64,000 bases of DNA, from assembly GCA_023150275.1 (NCBI GenBank), contig JAKLLG010000002.1, positions 386,511 through 450,510 on the forward strand, in the 5' to 3' direction. The notes beneath the pieces are model-generated. The model made no database searches. It had not been told where the DNA came from and saw only the letters and a program-made list of their open reading frames with translations. Source of the stretch: Rhodocyclaceae bacterium (GTDB lineage: Bacteria > Pseudomonadota > Gammaproteobacteria > Burkholderiales > Rhodocyclaceae). How positions within the stretch are numbered: the first letter of the stretch is position 1; every line of letters starts with the position of its first letter. Both the position numbers and the translations under genes were made by a program. Shown here piece by piece: positions 46,864 to 57,687 of the stretch.

Positions 46864-47871
46864 ATGAAACTGAAACTGTCCGCACTGCTGTTCGGCGTTG
46901 CCGCTACCTCGTTCTCGCTCGGCGCCTTCGCCCAGCAGCCGATCGTCATCAAGTTCAGTCACGTCGTTGCCGCCAACACCCCCAAGGGCAAGGCCGCGGA
47001 CTTTTTTGCCCAGAAGGCGAACGAACTGACCAAGGGCAAAGTGAAGGTCGAGGTCTATGCAAACTCGACGCTGTACAAGGACAAGGAAGAAATGGAAGCG
47101 CTGCAGCTCGGCGCCGTGCAGATGCTGGCCCCGTCGCTCGCCAAGTTTGGCCCGCTCGGCGTCAAGGAGTTTGAAGTCTTCGATCTCCCGTACATTTTTG
47201 ATGGTTACGACAAACTGCACACGGTAACGACCGGTGATGTCGGCAAGCAATTGCTGGCCAAACTGGAGCCGAAGGGCATTCGCGGTCTTGCTTATTGGGA
47301 CAACGGCTTCAAGTCCTTCTCGGCGAATACGCCGATCAAGGCGCCGGCCGACCTCAAGGGCAAGAAGCTGCGCATCCAGTCCTCCAAGGTGCTGGAAGAG
47401 CAGATCCGCGCGCTCGGCGGCATCCCGCAGGTGATGGCCTTCTCCGAGGTCTACCAGGCGCTGCAGACCGGCGTTGTCGACGGCACCGAGAACCCGATCT
47501 CCAACCTCTACACGCAGAAGATGCACGAAGTGCAGAAGCATCTGACGCTGACCGAGCACGGCTATCTGGGCTACGCGGTGATCGTGAACAAGAAGTTCTG
47601 GGACGGTCTGCCGGCGGATGTCAGGAAACAGTTGGAAGATGCAATGGAGCAGTCGACCCGCTACGCCAACCAGATCGCCAAGGTCGAGAACGACGAGTCG
47701 CTTGAATCGGTGAAGAAGAGCGGCAAGACGGCCGTCCACGTGCCGAGCAAGGAAGAGAAGGCGGCCTTCGTCAAGGCGCTGACGCCGGTGCATCAGAAGA
47801 TGGAAAGCCGCATCGGCAAGGAAACGATCCAGGCGGTCTACAAGGCAACGGGCTTCACGCCGGCCAAGTAA
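46864..47871 (+). CDS. dctP: TRAP transporter substrate-binding protein DctP
   Basis: A 335-residue periplasmic solute-binding protein with signal peptide MKLKLSALLFGVAATSFSLG (cleaved after AFA, about residue 23). The mature part begins QQPIVIKFSHVVAANTPKG, typical of the DctP family. KKLRIQSSKVLEEQI holds the Arg that binds the carboxylate, and VVDGTENPISN closes the ligand lid. GGAGGAGAC gives a strong ribosome binding site. Substrate probably succinate, malate or fumarate, from family and from the adjacent DctSR-like system. Confidence 0.95.
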   Translation: MKLKLSALLFGVAATSFSLGAFAQQPIVIKFSHVVAANTPKGKAADFFAQKANELTKGKVKVEVYANSTLYKDKEEMEALQLGAVQMLAPSLAKFGPLGVKEFEVFDLPYIFDGYDKLHTVTTGDVGKQLLAKLEPKGIRGLAYWDNGFKSFSANTPIKAPADLKGKKLRIQSSKVLEEQIRALGGIPQVMAFSEVYQALQTGVVDGTENPISNLYTQKMHEVQKHLTLTEHGYLGYAVIVNKKFWDGLPADVRKQLEDAMEQSTRYANQIAKVENDESLESVKKSGKTAVHVPSKEEKAAFVKALTPVHQKMESRIGKETIQAVYKATGFTPAK

Positions 47872-47941
47872 GCGGACTCTGGCCCGGGGAGCCTCCCCGG
47901 GCCGCGATCTGCCGCAGGGGCGGCGCTTTGGGGGAATAATC

Positions 47942-48688
47942 ATGATCAATAAAGCACTCAATCATCTTGAGGAGTTGCTGGTGACCTTCCTGATGGGGGG
48001 AGCGACACTCATCATCTTCGTTTCGGTCATGCACCGCTATCTGTCGGGTTATGAGATTCCCGGCCTGCAGGATTGGCTTCTGTCACTGCATTTCGGCTGG
48101 GCGCAAGAACTCTGCATCATCATGTTCGTCTGGATGGCCAAGTTCGGCGCCGCCTACGGCGTGCGCACCGGCATCCACGTCGGTGTCGACGTTCTGATCA
48201 ACCGCCTTGACGACAAGATGCGTGGCAAGTTCATCGTGTTCGGCCTGCTCGCCGGCGCGCTGTTCACGGGAATCGTGGCGACGCTCGGCGCGCATTTTGT
48301 GTGGGAGAACGGCGCTCATTACGCCGTCTTCAAGTTCCTTGGGGTCGAAACCGGCGACCTGTATGAGGGGCCGATCACGCCAGACCTCGAATGGCCAACC
48401 TGGATTGTCTACAGCGCGATTCCCTTCGGTTCTTCCCTGATGTGCTTCCGCTTTCTGCAAGTGACCTGGGGCTTCATCAAGACCGGCGAATTGCCGCACC
48501 ACGACCATGGCCATGTCGATGGTCTGGAAGAAGAAACGCCACCGGTCGACGTCAACCCCTACGGCATGGACGACAACCTGCACATGCACGACATGAAGCA
48601 CACGATGGTCGGCGAAAACCGCCGTCAGGAAGACAAACCGGTCGAGGAAGACCGTCGCAAGGATGACCTCGGAGGGATGCCGAAATGA
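47942..48688 (+). CDS. dctQ: TRAP transporter small membrane subunit DctQ with His-rich tail
   Basis: A 248-residue membrane protein with four helices (about 13-32, 54-74, 98-118, 152-176), as in DctQ. It bridges the substrate-binding protein and the large permease. Unusually it has a C-terminal extension (181-248) with seven His (186, 187, 189, 191, 214, 216, 220) and many acidic residues. Spacing 70 bases after dctP; 4-base ATGA overlap with dctM. Confidence 0.93.
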   Translation: MINKALNHLEELLVTFLMGGATLIIFVSVMHRYLSGYEIPGLQDWLLSLHFGWAQELCIIMFVWMAKFGAAYGVRTGIHVGVDVLINRLDDKMRGKFIVFGLLAGALFTGIVATLGAHFVWENGAHYAVFKFLGVETGDLYEGPITPDLEWPTWIVYSAIPFGSSLMCFRFLQVTWGFIKTGELPHHDHGHVDGLEEETPPVDVNPYGMDDNLHMHDMKHTMVGENRRQEDKPVEEDRRKDDLGGMPK

Positions 48689-49968
48689 ACGCACTCGTAA
48701 TTTTTAGCCTGCTCGCCGTCCTCATGCTGACGGGCATGCCGATCTCCATTTCGCTTGGCCTCACCGTCCTCACCTTCCTGTTTACGATGACGCAGGTGCC
48801 GCTTGAATCGGTGGCCCTGAAGCTTTTCACCGGCATCGAGAAGTTCGAGATCATGGCCATCCCGTTCTTTATCCTCGCCGGCAACTTCCTGACCCACGGC
48901 GGCGTGGCGAAGCGGATGATCAACTTCGCCACCTCGATGGTCGGCCACTGGTACGGCGGCCTTGGTCTGGCCGGCGTCATGGCCTGTGCGCTGTTCGCGG
49001 CGGTGTCGGGCTCGTCGCCGGCAACGGTGGTGGCGATCGGCTCGATCTTGCTGCCGGCGATGGTCAAGGCGGGCTTCCCGAACAAGTTCGGCGCCGGCGT
49101 CATCTCGACCTCGGGCGCGCTCGGCATCCTTATCCCGCCGTCGATCGTGATGGTCATGTACTCGGTGGCGACCAACACCTCGGTCGGCGCGCTGTTCATG
49201 GCTGGCGTCATTCCCGGTCTTCTGCTGGCGGCGACGCTGGGCGGTGTCACCTGGTATCGCGCCAAGAAATTCGACTATCCGCGTCAGCCGAAAGCGTCTT
49301 GGGGGGAGCGTCTTGACGCCTTCCGCAAGTCGGCCTGGGGTCTGTTCCTGATCGTCGTGGTGATGGGCGGCATCTACTCCGGCATGTTCACGCCGACCGA
49401 GGCCGCCGCGATGAGCGCCGTCTATGCCTTCGTCGTCGCCGTGTTCATCTACAAGGACATGGGCCTGAAGGACGTGCCGAAGGTGCTGCTCAACTCGGCC
49501 AACATGTCGGCGATGCTGCTTTACATCATCACCAACGCCGTGCTCTTCTCGTTCATCATGACCAACGAGAACATCCCGCAGGCGCTGGCCGACTGGATGC
49601 TCGGGAACGGCCTCGGCATGATCACCTTCCTGCTGGCGGTGAATATCATTCTGCTGCTCGCCGGCAACTTCATGGAGCCGTCGTCGATCGTGCTGATCTT
49701 CGCGCCGATCCTCTTCCCGGTGGCGGTCAAGCTGGGCATCGATCCGGTGCATTTCGGCATCATCATGGTGGTCAATATGGAGGTTGGCATGTGTCACCCG
49801 CCGGTCGGCCTGAACCTGTATGTCGCCTCGGGCATTACCAAAATGGGCATTACCGAACTGACGGTTGCGGTCTGGCCGTGGCTCTTGTCGATGCTCGGCT
49901 TCCTGGTGCTCGTCACTTACTGGCCGGCAATGTCGATCTGGCTGCCGAAGACGCTGGGCATGATGTAG
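48685..49968 (+). CDS. dctM: TRAP transporter large permease subunit DctM
   Basis: A 427-residue permease with 11-12 hydrophobic segments. It imports dicarboxylate with Na+ or H+ after release by DctP. Family features are the GMPISISLGLTVLTFLF start, GVAKRMINFATSMVGHWYGG, FAAVSGSSPATVVAIGSI and GILIPPSIVMVMYSVATN, the characteristic pore motifs. It closes dctPQM, with a strong terminator 20 bases after its stop. Confidence 0.96.
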   Translation: MNALVIFSLLAVLMLTGMPISISLGLTVLTFLFTMTQVPLESVALKLFTGIEKFEIMAIPFFILAGNFLTHGGVAKRMINFATSMVGHWYGGLGLAGVMACALFAAVSGSSPATVVAIGSILLPAMVKAGFPNKFGAGVISTSGALGILIPPSIVMVMYSVATNTSVGALFMAGVIPGLLLAATLGGVTWYRAKKFDYPRQPKASWGERLDAFRKSAWGLFLIVVVMGGIYSGMFTPTEAAAMSAVYAFVVAVFIYKDMGLKDVPKVLLNSANMSAMLLYIITNAVLFSFIMTNENIPQALADWMLGNGLGMITFLLAVNIILLLAGNFMEPSSIVLIFAPILFPVAVKLGIDPVHFGIIMVVNMEVGMCHPPVGLNLYVASGITKMGITELTVAVWPWLLSMLGFLVLVTYWPAMSIWLPKTLGMM

Positions 49969-49989
49969 CGGTTTCGCAACCTTCCATAA

Positions 49990-50024
49990 AAGCGCGCCGG
50001 TGGGAAACCCCGGCGCGCTTTTTT
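49990..50024 (+). terminator. Rho-independent terminator after dctM
   Basis: AAGCGCGCCGG (49990-50000), 9-base loop, CCGGCGCGCTT (50010-50020), and a T run to 50024. A perfect 11-bp stem. Confidence 0.95.
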
Positions 50025-50108
50025 CTTGCTGCCCTGCAAGAACCCTTTGAAAAGCTGATAAAATTCGCCGTTTTCCTTCACTAACCCATTGTATTTTGGA
50101 GTTTTAGC

Positions 50109-50537
50109 ATGGCTATCGAACGCACCCTTTCCATCATCAAGCCGGATGCCGTCAAGAAGAACGTGATCGGCCAGATCTACGCCCGTTTCGAAGGCGCCGG
50201 TCTCAAGGTCATCGCCGCCCGCATGACCTGGCTGTCGGCCCAGGAAGCCGGCCAGTTCTACGCCGTGCACAAGGAGCGCCCGTTCTTCAAGGATCTGGTC
50301 GAGTTCATGACCTCCGGCCCGGTGATGATCCAGTGCCTCGAAGGCGAGAATGCCATTGCCAAGAACCGCGAGCTGATGGGCGCCACCGACCCGAAGAAAG
50401 CCGACAAGGGCACCATCCGTGCTGACTTCGCTGAGTCGATCGACGCCAACGCTGTGCACGGCTCCGATGCGCCGGAAACCGCCGCCGTGGAAGTGGCTTT
50501 CTTCTTCCCCGGCATGAACACTTACGCCGGTCGCTAA
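50109..50537 (+). CDS. ndk: Nucleoside diphosphate kinase
   Basis: A 142-residue enzyme that phosphorylates NDPs to NTPs from ATP through a phospho-His intermediate. His117 in NAVHGSD is the catalytic residue, and [18 protein letters not shown] and [14 protein letters not shown] are typical. Length matches E. coli Ndk (143). GGAG precedes ATG 50109. It starts the long housekeeping run that leads to hisZ; 22 bases to rlmN. Confidence 0.98.
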   Translation: MAIERTLSIIKPDAVKKNVIGQIYARFEGAGLKVIAARMTWLSAQEAGQFYAVHKERPFFKDLVEFMTSGPVMIQCLEGENAIAKNRELMGATDPKKADKGTIRADFAESIDANAVHGSDAPETAAVEVAFFFPGMNTYAGR

Positions 50538-50559
50538 GCCGAAAGACACCAATACCGGT

Positions 50560-51654
50560 ATGACCGTCAACCTGCTCGATTTCGATGCCGAAGGCCTGAC
50601 CGCCTGGTTCGCCGCGAACGAAGAAAAGCCGTTCCGCGCGCGCCAGGTGCTGCGCTGGATGCATCGTTTCGGGCAGAGCGACTTCGACGCGATGACCGAC
50701 CTCGCCAAGAGCCTGCGCGAGAAGCTCAAGGCGACGGCGGCCGTCGTGCCGCCTACCGTCGTTTCGGACAAGCTCTCCGACGACGGTACGCGCAAGTTTC
50801 TGATCGACGTCGGCGGTGGCAATGCCGTCGAGACCGTCTTCATTCCCGAGGACGACCGCGGCACGCTGTGCGTGTCGACGCAGGCCGGCTGTGCGCTGGA
50901 CTGCAGTTTCTGCTCCACCGGCAAGCAGGGCTTCAACCGCAACCTCACCGTGGCCGAGATCATTGGCCAGCTGTGGCAGGCCAATCGCGCCTTGGGCGCT
51001 GACCCCAAGGGCGACCGCATCATCAGCAATGTCGTGCTGATGGGCATGGGCGAGCCGCTGGCCAACTTCGAGAATACCGTCACCGCGCTGCGCCTGATGC
51101 TCGACGACAACGCCTATGGCCTTTCGCGCCGGCGCGTTACCGTTTCCACCTCCGGTCTGGTACCGGCAATGGACCGCCTGCGCGACGAATGCCCGGTGGC
51201 GCTCGCCGTCTCGCTGCATGCGCCGAACGACACGCTTCGTAACGAACTGGTGCCGATCAACCAGAAGTACCCGCTGGCCGACCTGATGTCGGCCTGTCGG
51301 CGCTACCTGGAAAAGGCGCCGCGCGATTTCGTCACCTTCGAGTACGTGATGCTCGACGGCGTGAACGACTCCGACGCGCATGCCCGGCAGCTGCTCGCGC
51401 TCACCCGCGACGTACCGTGCAAGTTCAACCTGATTCCCTTCAATCCGTTCCCCGGCTCGCCGTATCTGCGCTCGAAGCCGGAGCGGATCCGCCGTTTCGC
51501 CGGCATCCTGATCGATGCCGGCATCGTGACCACCACCCGCAAGACGCGGGGTGACGACATCGATGCCGCCTGCGGTCAGCTGGCCGGGCAGGTGCAGGAC
51601 CGCACGCGGCGCAGTGGGCACCGCGTTATCCCGATAGGAGAGATAGGCGCATGA
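50560..51654 (+). CDS. rlmN: 23S rRNA/tRNA m2A methyltransferase RlmN (radical SAM)
   Basis: A 364-residue radical SAM enzyme that methylates A2503 in 23S rRNA and A37 in some tRNAs. The iron-sulfur motif CALDCSFC has Cys111, Cys115 and Cys118. [19 protein letters not shown] and the C-terminal [18 protein letters not shown], with the methyl-carrying Cys, are all present. Overlaps pilW by 4 bases (ATGA). Confidence 0.97.
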   Translation: MTVNLLDFDAEGLTAWFAANEEKPFRARQVLRWMHRFGQSDFDAMTDLAKSLREKLKATAAVVPPTVVSDKLSDDGTRKFLIDVGGGNAVETVFIPEDDRGTLCVSTQAGCALDCSFCSTGKQGFNRNLTVAEIIGQLWQANRALGADPKGDRIISNVVLMGMGEPLANFENTVTALRLMLDDNAYGLSRRRVTVSTSGLVPAMDRLRDECPVALAVSLHAPNDTLRNELVPINQKYPLADLMSACRRYLEKAPRDFVTFEYVMLDGVNDSDAHARQLLALTRDVPCKFNLIPFNPFPGSPYLRSKPERIRRFAGILIDAGIVTTTRKTRGDDIDAACGQLAGQVQDRTRRSGHRVIPIGEIGA

Positions 51655-52427
51655 TCGCTCGCATCCTGATGGTGTGTATGGCCGTATCGCTGAACTTTTC
51701 CGTGGCGCATGCGCAGGAACAGTCGCGCATGGGGCAGCAGGAATCCACGGTGAAGGATCCGCGCAGTCGCGCGAAGCTGCACACGGAACTCGGCTCGCTG
51801 TACTTTCAGGACCGCAACATACCAGTGGCCATGGAAGAACTGACGATTGCCATCTATATAGACCCAACCTATGCGCCGGCTTATGGCATTCGTGCACTGG
51901 TGCACCACTACCTTAAGGAGCCGCAGCACGCCGAAACCAATTTTCGCGACGCCTTGCGCAATGCACCGGATGATCCTGACATTGCAAACAACTATGGCTG
52001 GTTCTTGTGTCAGACAGGGAAGTACAAAGAGGGGCTTGAACAGCTGGAGCGGGCACTACGCAACCGCCTCTACCAGACGCCGGACCGCGCGAACCTCAAT
52101 GCGGCGCAGTGTGCGATCGGTATGGGAGACCTCAAGGCTGCTGAAGAATACCTTGATATCGCACAGCGAATCGGCGGCGGCAACCCTGCGATCAGTTTCC
52201 AGCGTGCCGACCTTTTTTTCCGCACGGATCGATTGGAGGCTGCGCGGAGCGAAGTGGCTGATCTGATGCGCCGGATGGAGCCTAATGCTGAACTTCTCTG
52301 GCTGGCGATCCGTATCGAGCGCAAGCTGGGTGACCGGGAGGCCGAGACCCGGCTTTCGAATCAGTTGCGACGGCGTTTCCCGTCGTCGAACGAATATCAG
52401 GAACTGACCAAGGGAAATTACGAATGA
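51651..52427 (+). CDS. pilW: Type IV pilus biogenesis/stability protein PilW (PilF-like TPR protein) without lipobox
   Basis: A 258-residue secreted TPR protein. Signal peptide (about 1-20, ending SVAHA), then about five TPR units, e.g. [21 protein letters not shown] and [19 protein letters not shown]. PilF/PilW helps the PilQ secretin assemble. Family members are usually lipoproteins; here the signal ends in AHA-QEQ without a lipobox Cys, so it looks like a soluble periplasmic form. TAGGAGAG supports the start. The position between rlmN and rodZ is the conserved one. Confidence 0.9.
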   Translation: MIARILMVCMAVSLNFSVAHAQEQSRMGQQESTVKDPRSRAKLHTELGSLYFQDRNIPVAMEELTIAIYIDPTYAPAYGIRALVHHYLKEPQHAETNFRDALRNAPDDPDIANNYGWFLCQTGKYKEGLEQLERALRNRLYQTPDRANLNAAQCAIGMGDLKAAEEYLDIAQRIGGGNPAISFQRADLFFRTDRLEAARSEVADLMRRMEPNAELLWLAIRIERKLGDREAETRLSNQLRRRFPSSNEYQELTKGNYE

Positions 52428-53329
52428 GTGGAGCCGAAGAGCTCTCCCGGGAGGAGCATCAGGAGGAGGTGTCTGTGTTGGAGACGGAGGCTGTTCCACA
52501 GCCCCCTGAAGTACTGAGTGTCGGGGCGCGATTGCGCATGGCGCGCGAAGCGCGTGCCATGGATGTTGATGCAGTCGCTGCCGCACTCAAATTGTCTCGC
52601 AGGCAGGTTGAGGCACTGGAAAACGGAGATTGGGGAAGCCTTCCCGGGCATACCTTCATCCGCGGTTTCGTGCGCAACTACGCGCGCGTGGTGCACCTCG
52701 ATCCGCAGACGTTGCTGGCCGATCTTGAGGCGCCGCCGCCAACCAGCCCGCGGCTTGATCTGCCTCAGCGTTCCACTGCCGTAATGCCCGAGCCGGGGCA
52801 GGCGAAGAAGCGTGATTATGCAGCGGTATTGGTTGGCCTTGTTCTGGTTGCGGTTGCCGTGGTTGCGTACTACGTTGTCCCCGCCGACTTCTGGGTGAAG
52901 GCGCCGCAGCCGGAACCGGTCGTGAAGGAGACCGTCTCTCCGCAGCCACTTTTTCCGCCGGGAACGACGCCAGGTTCGCCGCTGCAAGGCGCGACCGTTC
53001 CGGCAGAGGCGGCGCCGGCGGCGCTTTCTGCGGCACAAGCAACAGCGGTGGCGCCTGATTCGCTCCCGGTCGCGCCCACCAATGCGCCTTCAGGCGCCGG
53101 TTTGCGCATGGTCTTCGCGCAGCCGTCCTGGGTGGAGATTCGCGACAAGAGCGGGCAGATCATCTTCTCGCAGCTCAATCCGGCGGGGAGCGAGCGGCTG
53201 GTTGATGGGACGCCGCCGTTTGCCTTGGTGGTCGGCAATGCCCAGCATGTGAAGGTCCAGTACAACGGTCGGGACATCGAGCTTCAGCCGCGCAGCAAGG
53301 ATGACGTTGCCCGGGTCACGGTCGAATAG
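52424..53329 (+). CDS. rodZ: RodZ-like cytoskeletal protein (HTH and DUF4115 domains)
   Basis: A 301-residue protein. Acidic N-terminus, HTH_25 domain (33-93; [20 protein letters not shown]), basic linker, one membrane helix (132-153), Pro/Ala-rich periplasmic linker (155-220), and a C-terminal DUF4115 domain (about 224-301; [21 protein letters not shown]). RodZ links MreB to the wall-synthesis machinery and sets rod shape. ATGA overlap with pilW; 23 bases to ispG. The order pilW-rodZ-ispG is standard in Beta- and Gammaproteobacteria. Confidence 0.93.
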   Translation: MSGAEELSREEHQEEVSVLETEAVPQPPEVLSVGARLRMAREARAMDVDAVAAALKLSRRQVEALENGDWGSLPGHTFIRGFVRNYARVVHLDPQTLLADLEAPPPTSPRLDLPQRSTAVMPEPGQAKKRDYAAVLVGLVLVAVAVVAYYVVPADFWVKAPQPEPVVKETVSPQPLFPPGTTPGSPLQGATVPAEAAPAALSAAQATAVAPDSLPVAPTNAPSGAGLRMVFAQPSWVEIRDKSGQIIFSQLNPAGSERLVDGTPPFALVVGNAQHVKVQYNGRDIELQPRSKDDVARVTVE

Positions 53330-53352
53330 AAAAAATCGGAAGTGCGCAGAGA

Positions 53353-54588
53353 ATGAGTCAGAGTATCAAGCGCCGCCCGACGCGGGCGGTGAAAATCGGC
53401 AGGATCAAGGTGGGCGGCGATGCGCCGGTCGTTGTTCAGTCGATGACCAATACCGATACCGCCGACTACGTGGCGACCGCCGTGCAGTGCGCCGAACTGG
53501 CGCGCGCCGGTTCCGAACTGGTGCGCATCACGGTGAATACTCCGGAGGCGGCTGCCGGCGTACCGAAGATCCGCGAGCAGCTCGACCGCATGGGCGTCGA
53601 CGTGCCGTTGATCGGCGACTTCCATTACAACGGCCACCGCCTGTTGCTCGACAATCCGGCCTGTGCCGAGGCGCTGGCCAAGTACCGCATCAACCCCGGC
53701 AACGTCGGCTTCGGCAAGAAGAAGGACGAGCAGTTCGCGCAGATGATCGAGCTCGCCTGCCGCTACGACAAGCCGGTGCGCATCGGCGTCAACTGGGGCA
53801 GCCTCGACCAGGAATTGCTGGCGCGGATGATGGACGAGAATGCGAAACGTTCGGAGCCGCTCGACTCGGTGGACATGATGCATGCGGCGATGGTTGCCTC
53901 GGCACTGGAATCGGCCGCCAAGGCCGAGGAACTGGGTCTTTCTCGCGACCGCATTATCCTCTCCTGCAAGGTTTCCGGCGTGCAGGACCTGATCGCCATC
54001 TACCGCGCGCTTTCGGCGAAATCGGATTACGCGTTGCACCTCGGCCTGACCGAGGCCGGCATGGGCTCGAAGGGCATCGTTGCCTCGACGGCCGCGATGG
54101 GCGTGCTACTGCAGGAAGGCATCGGTGACACCATCCGTGTCTCGCTGACGCCGGAGCCCGGCGGCTCGCGCACGCAGGAAGTGATCGTCGCCCAGGAGAT
54201 GCTGCAGACCATGGGCCTGCGCGCCTTCACGCCGATGGTCACCGCCTGCCCGGGCTGCGGTCGCACCACCAGCACCTTCTTCCAGGAACTGGCGCAGACC
54301 ATCCAGGAGCATGTGCGCGGCAAGATGCCGCAATGGCGTGAGCAGTATGACGGCGCCGAGAACATGACGCTGGCCGTGATGGGCTGCATCGTGAACGGCC
54401 CGGGCGAGTCGAAGCACGCCAACATAGGCATCTCGCTGCCGGGAACCGGCGAAGTGCCGGCGGCACCGGTATTCGAGGATGGCGTCAAAACCGTCACCTT
54501 GCGCGGCGACAATATCGCCGAAGAATTCACGGCCATCGTAGACGCTTACGTGGCCCGCACCTACAAGAGAAAGAACGCTTCAGCATGA
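53353..54588 (+). CDS. ispG: 4-hydroxy-3-methylbut-2-enyl diphosphate synthase (IspG/GcpE)
   Basis: A 411-residue iron-sulfur enzyme of the MEP isoprenoid pathway. TIM-barrel motif [13 protein letters not shown] near residues 26-38, NPGNVGFG, and the C-terminal cluster-binding region with ACPGCGRTT and [19 protein letters not shown] (three Cys for the 4Fe-4S cluster). The insertion between these Cys ([20 protein letters not shown]) is typical of the family. Overlaps hisS by 4 bases. Confidence 0.97.
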   Translation: MSQSIKRRPTRAVKIGRIKVGGDAPVVVQSMTNTDTADYVATAVQCAELARAGSELVRITVNTPEAAAGVPKIREQLDRMGVDVPLIGDFHYNGHRLLLDNPACAEALAKYRINPGNVGFGKKKDEQFAQMIELACRYDKPVRIGVNWGSLDQELLARMMDENAKRSEPLDSVDMMHAAMVASALESAAKAEELGLSRDRIILSCKVSGVQDLIAIYRALSAKSDYALHLGLTEAGMGSKGIVASTAAMGVLLQEGIGDTIRVSLTPEPGGSRTQEVIVAQEMLQTMGLRAFTPMVTACPGCGRTTSTFFQELAQTIQEHVRGKMPQWREQYDGAENMTLAVMGCIVNGPGESKHANIGISLPGTGEVPAAPVFEDGVKTVTLRGDNIAEEFTAIVDAYVARTYKRKNASA

Positions 54589-55880
54589 GCAACAACATCC
54601 AGGCCGTGCGCGGGATGCCCGACATCCTGCCGGACGAGGCCGAATTCTGGGAACTGTTCGAGGACACCGTCCGCGCCTGGCTGCAGGGCTACGGCTACCG
54701 GCCGATCCGCATGCCGATCGTCGAGCCGACGCCGCTGTTCAAGCGCGCCATCGGCGAGGTGACCGACATCGTCGAGAAGGAGATGTATTCCTTCGTCGAC
54801 AGCCTCAACGGCGAACCGCTGACGCTGCGCCCGGAAGGTACGGCCGGCTGCGTGCGCGCCGTCATCCAGCACAACCTGATCGCGCAGCAGCCGCAGCGGC
54901 TCTACTACATGGGCCAGATGTTCCGCCACGAGCGGCCGCAGAAGGGCCGCTACCGCCAGTTCCACCAGGTCGGCGTCGAGGCGCTCGGCTTCGCCGGCCC
55001 GGACATCGACGCCGAGATGATCCTGATGGGCGCCCGCCTGTGGGACGACCTCGGACTCGACGGCATCCAGCTGCAACTGAACACCCTCGGCCAGCCGGAT
55101 GAGCGCGCGCGTCACCGCGCCGACCTGATCGCCTATTTCGAGCAGCATCAGGACATCCTCGACGAGGACGCCAAGCGCCGCCTGCATAGCAATCCGCTGC
55201 GCATCCTCGATTCGAAGAACCCGACGATGCAGGAAATGATCGGTGGCGCGCCGAAGCTGATCGACTATCTGGGTGAAGCTTCGCTCGAACACTTCAACGC
55301 CGTGCAGCAGATCCTCAAGGATGCCGGCCTGCCATACGAGATCAACCCGCGTCTGGTGCGCGGCCTCGACTACTACAACCTGACGGTGTTCGAATGGGTC
55401 ACCGAACGCCTCGGCGCGCAGGGTACCGTCTGCGCCGGCGGCCGCTACGATGGCCTGGTCGGTCAGCTCGGCGGCAAGGCGGCACCGGCCTGCGGCTTCG
55501 CCATGGGTGTCGAGCGGCTGATCGCGCTGATCAAGGATGCTGGCGGCGAACCGGCGAAGCGCGCTGTCGACGTCTATGTCGTGCACGCCGGCGAGGCTGC
55601 GTCGCGCATGGCTTTCCGCGTAGCGGAGGGCTTGCGCGATAACGGCCTCGACGTGCTGCTGCATTGCGGCGGCGGCTCCTTCAAGTCGCAGATGAAGAAG
55701 GCTGACGGATCGGGTGCAGCCTTCGCCGTCATCATCGGCGACGACGAAGCGGTGGCGAATGAGGTCAGCCTCAAGCCTTTGCGCGAGGAAGGTGACGGAC
55801 AGAAGCGCGTGCCCGCGGATCAGCTCGCGGATACGATCATGAACGAGATGCTGGATTGGGACGAAGAGGAAGAACAGTAA
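54585..55880 (+). CDS. hisS: Histidyl-tRNA synthetase
   Basis: A 431-residue class II aminoacyl-tRNA synthetase. Motif 1 around [20 protein letters not shown], motif 2 [19 protein letters not shown], the histidine-specific [15 protein letters not shown] and [14 protein letters not shown], and motif 3 GFAMGVERL are all intact. The C-terminal anticodon-binding domain is at about 330-425. The stop shares a base with the yfgM start. Confidence 0.98.
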   Translation: MSNNIQAVRGMPDILPDEAEFWELFEDTVRAWLQGYGYRPIRMPIVEPTPLFKRAIGEVTDIVEKEMYSFVDSLNGEPLTLRPEGTAGCVRAVIQHNLIAQQPQRLYYMGQMFRHERPQKGRYRQFHQVGVEALGFAGPDIDAEMILMGARLWDDLGLDGIQLQLNTLGQPDERARHRADLIAYFEQHQDILDEDAKRRLHSNPLRILDSKNPTMQEMIGGAPKLIDYLGEASLEHFNAVQQILKDAGLPYEINPRLVRGLDYYNLTVFEWVTERLGAQGTVCAGGRYDGLVGQLGGKAAPACGFAMGVERLIALIKDAGGEPAKRAVDVYVVHAGEAASRMAFRVAEGLRDNGLDVLLHCGGGSFKSQMKKADGSGAAFAVIIGDDEAVANEVSLKPLREEGDGQKRVPADQLADTIMNEMLDWDEEEEQ

Positions 55881-56548
55881 TGGCTGCCTACGATCTGGAA
55901 GAACAGGAACAACTCGCCGAACTGAAGGCCTGGTGGAAGCAGTACGGCAATCTGGTGACCGGCATCGTCGTCGTCGCTGCGCTCGCAGTGCTCGCCTGGC
56001 AGGGCTGGAACGCGTATCAGCGCAAGCAGGCGGCCGAGGCGTCATCTGCCTTCAGCGTGTTGCAGCGCGCCGCGAGCGAGGGCGATACCCAGAAAGCGAA
56101 ATCCGCCGCCGGCGAGTTGGTCGAGAAGTATGGTCGCACCACCTACGCTTCGTTGGGCGCGCTGACCGCTGCGAAGGCACTCTACGAATCCGGCGATCTG
56201 AAGAGCGCCAAGGCTCAGTTGAATTGGGTTGTCGAGAACGGCAAGGACGAGTTCCGCGATCTCGGGCGCTTGCGTCTGGCAGCCGTGCTGCTTGATGAGA
56301 AAGCCCATGAGGAAGCACTCAAGGTTCTTTCGGCCAGCCATGGAGCGAGCTTTGCCGGTCGTTTCGCCGAGCTGACCGGTGACATTCATGCCGCGCAAGG
56401 CAAGAACAAGGAAGCCGTGACTGCCTACAAGGCAGCGCTGGCAGCCGCTGAGGGTGGCAAGGAGGGGGCGGAACGCCTGCGCGACACCAACCGCCCGTAT
56501 CGCGAAATCCTGCAGCAGAAGATCGACGCTCTTGGGGGCGGCAAGTGA
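55880..56548 (+). CDS. yfgM: YfgM-like TPR protein (ancillary SecYEG/periplasmic chaperone)
   Basis: A 222-residue protein with a short cytoplasmic N-terminus (AAYDLEEQEQLAELKAWWKQYGN), one membrane helix (about 25-45) and periplasmic TPR-like repeats. This is YfgM, a SecYEG partner that works with periplasmic chaperones in outer-membrane protein biogenesis. Its location between hisS and bamB is conserved. TAATG overlap upstream, GTGA overlap downstream. Confidence 0.93.
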   Translation: MAAYDLEEQEQLAELKAWWKQYGNLVTGIVVVAALAVLAWQGWNAYQRKQAAEASSAFSVLQRAASEGDTQKAKSAAGELVEKYGRTTYASLGALTAAKALYESGDLKSAKAQLNWVVENGKDEFRDLGRLRLAAVLLDEKAHEEALKVLSASHGASFAGRFAELTGDIHAAQGKNKEAVTAYKAALAAAEGGKEGAERLRDTNRPYREILQQKIDALGGGK

Positions 56549-57687
56549 GGCATCGTCTCCTGCCCCTGCTGATGCTGGCAGTACTGGGCGCCGCCTGTTC
56601 GACGATTGACCGTGTCAATCCGTTCGCCTCGTCCGGCCCGAAGATGGCCGAGCTGGTGCCGCTGCAGCCGACGGCCGAACTCGTCTCCGCGTGGCGCGAG
56701 AGCCTGAGCAAGTCCGAGAACTATGTGTTTACCCCGGCGATTGTTGGCGATGCCGTTTTCGCTGCAGGGGGCAAGGGTGACGTGCAGCGACTCGAAGGCG
56801 GTGCCGTCAAGTGGAAGGCCAGCGTCAATGTGCCGCTTTCAGGTGGCGTCGGCGCTGACGGCCGGCACGTTGTCGTCGGCTCCCCAAAGGGCGATGTGAT
56901 CGCCCTTGATGCCAGCGATGGCAAGGAGTTGTGGCGAGCGAAGGTGAGCAGCGAAGTGCTGGCTGCCCCGGCGGTCGATGCCCGCATCGTCGTCGTCCGC
57001 AGTGGCGACAACCGGCTTTACGCTTTCGACGTCAACGACGGCAAGCGCCTCTGGGTCTATCAGCGACAGACACCGCCATTGTCGCTGCGCAGTTTTGCCG
57101 CGCCGCTGATCGACAAGAACTATGTATTCGTAGGCTTTCCGGGTGGCAAACTGGTTGCCGTGACGACCAACAACGGTGCGATGGCGTGGGAGGGGACGGT
57201 ATCGGTTCCCAAGGGAACGACCGAACTCGATCGCGTTGCCGACATCACCAGCGCACCAGTCCTCGCCGGTCGCCTGCTTTGCGCCGTTGCCTATCAGGGG
57301 CGCGTTGCCTGTTTCGACCTCAGCAGCGGCAACCTTGCCTGGTCCCGCGACATGTCGAGTGCCGCCGGGCTTGCCGTGGATAGCCGCTACGTTTATGTGA
57401 CCGACGAGCGTGGCGCAATTCATGCGCTCGATCTGGCTAGCGGTGCCAGTATCTGGAAGCAGGACAAACTGCTGCACCGCCAGGTGTCGGCGCCGGCTGC
57501 ACGCGGGCGTTTTGTCGCGGTAGGCGATGTGAAGGGCGTGGTCCATCTGCTCAATCGTGACGACGGCGCGTTTGCCGCGCGCATGACGACTGATGGCTCG
57601 CCGATCACCGCCCCGATTCTCGTGCAGGACAGCCGCTTTGTTGTGCAGACGCGCAACGGCAGCCTGTACGGTCTGGAGGCACGTTGA
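56545..57687 (+). CDS. bamB: Outer membrane assembly lipoprotein BamB
   Basis: A 380-residue lipoprotein. Signal peptide with lipobox LGAAC (Cys18), then eight PQQ-like beta-propeller blades (e.g. [36 protein letters not shown]). BamB supports BamA in beta-barrel assembly in the outer membrane. The GTG start at 56545 is set by the GTGA overlap with yfgM and gives a good signal peptide. Overlaps der by 4 bases (TTGA). Confidence 0.95.
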   Translation: MRHRLLPLLMLAVLGAACSTIDRVNPFASSGPKMAELVPLQPTAELVSAWRESLSKSENYVFTPAIVGDAVFAAGGKGDVQRLEGGAVKWKASVNVPLSGGVGADGRHVVVGSPKGDVIALDASDGKELWRAKVSSEVLAAPAVDARIVVVRSGDNRLYAFDVNDGKRLWVYQRQTPPLSLRSFAAPLIDKNYVFVGFPGGKLVAVTTNNGAMAWEGTVSVPKGTTELDRVADITSAPVLAGRLLCAVAYQGRVACFDLSSGNLAWSRDMSSAAGLAVDSRYVYVTDERGAIHALDLASGASIWKQDKLLHRQVSAPAARGRFVAVGDVKGVVHLLNRDDGAFAARMTTDGSPITAPILVQDSRFVVQTRNGSLYGLEAR

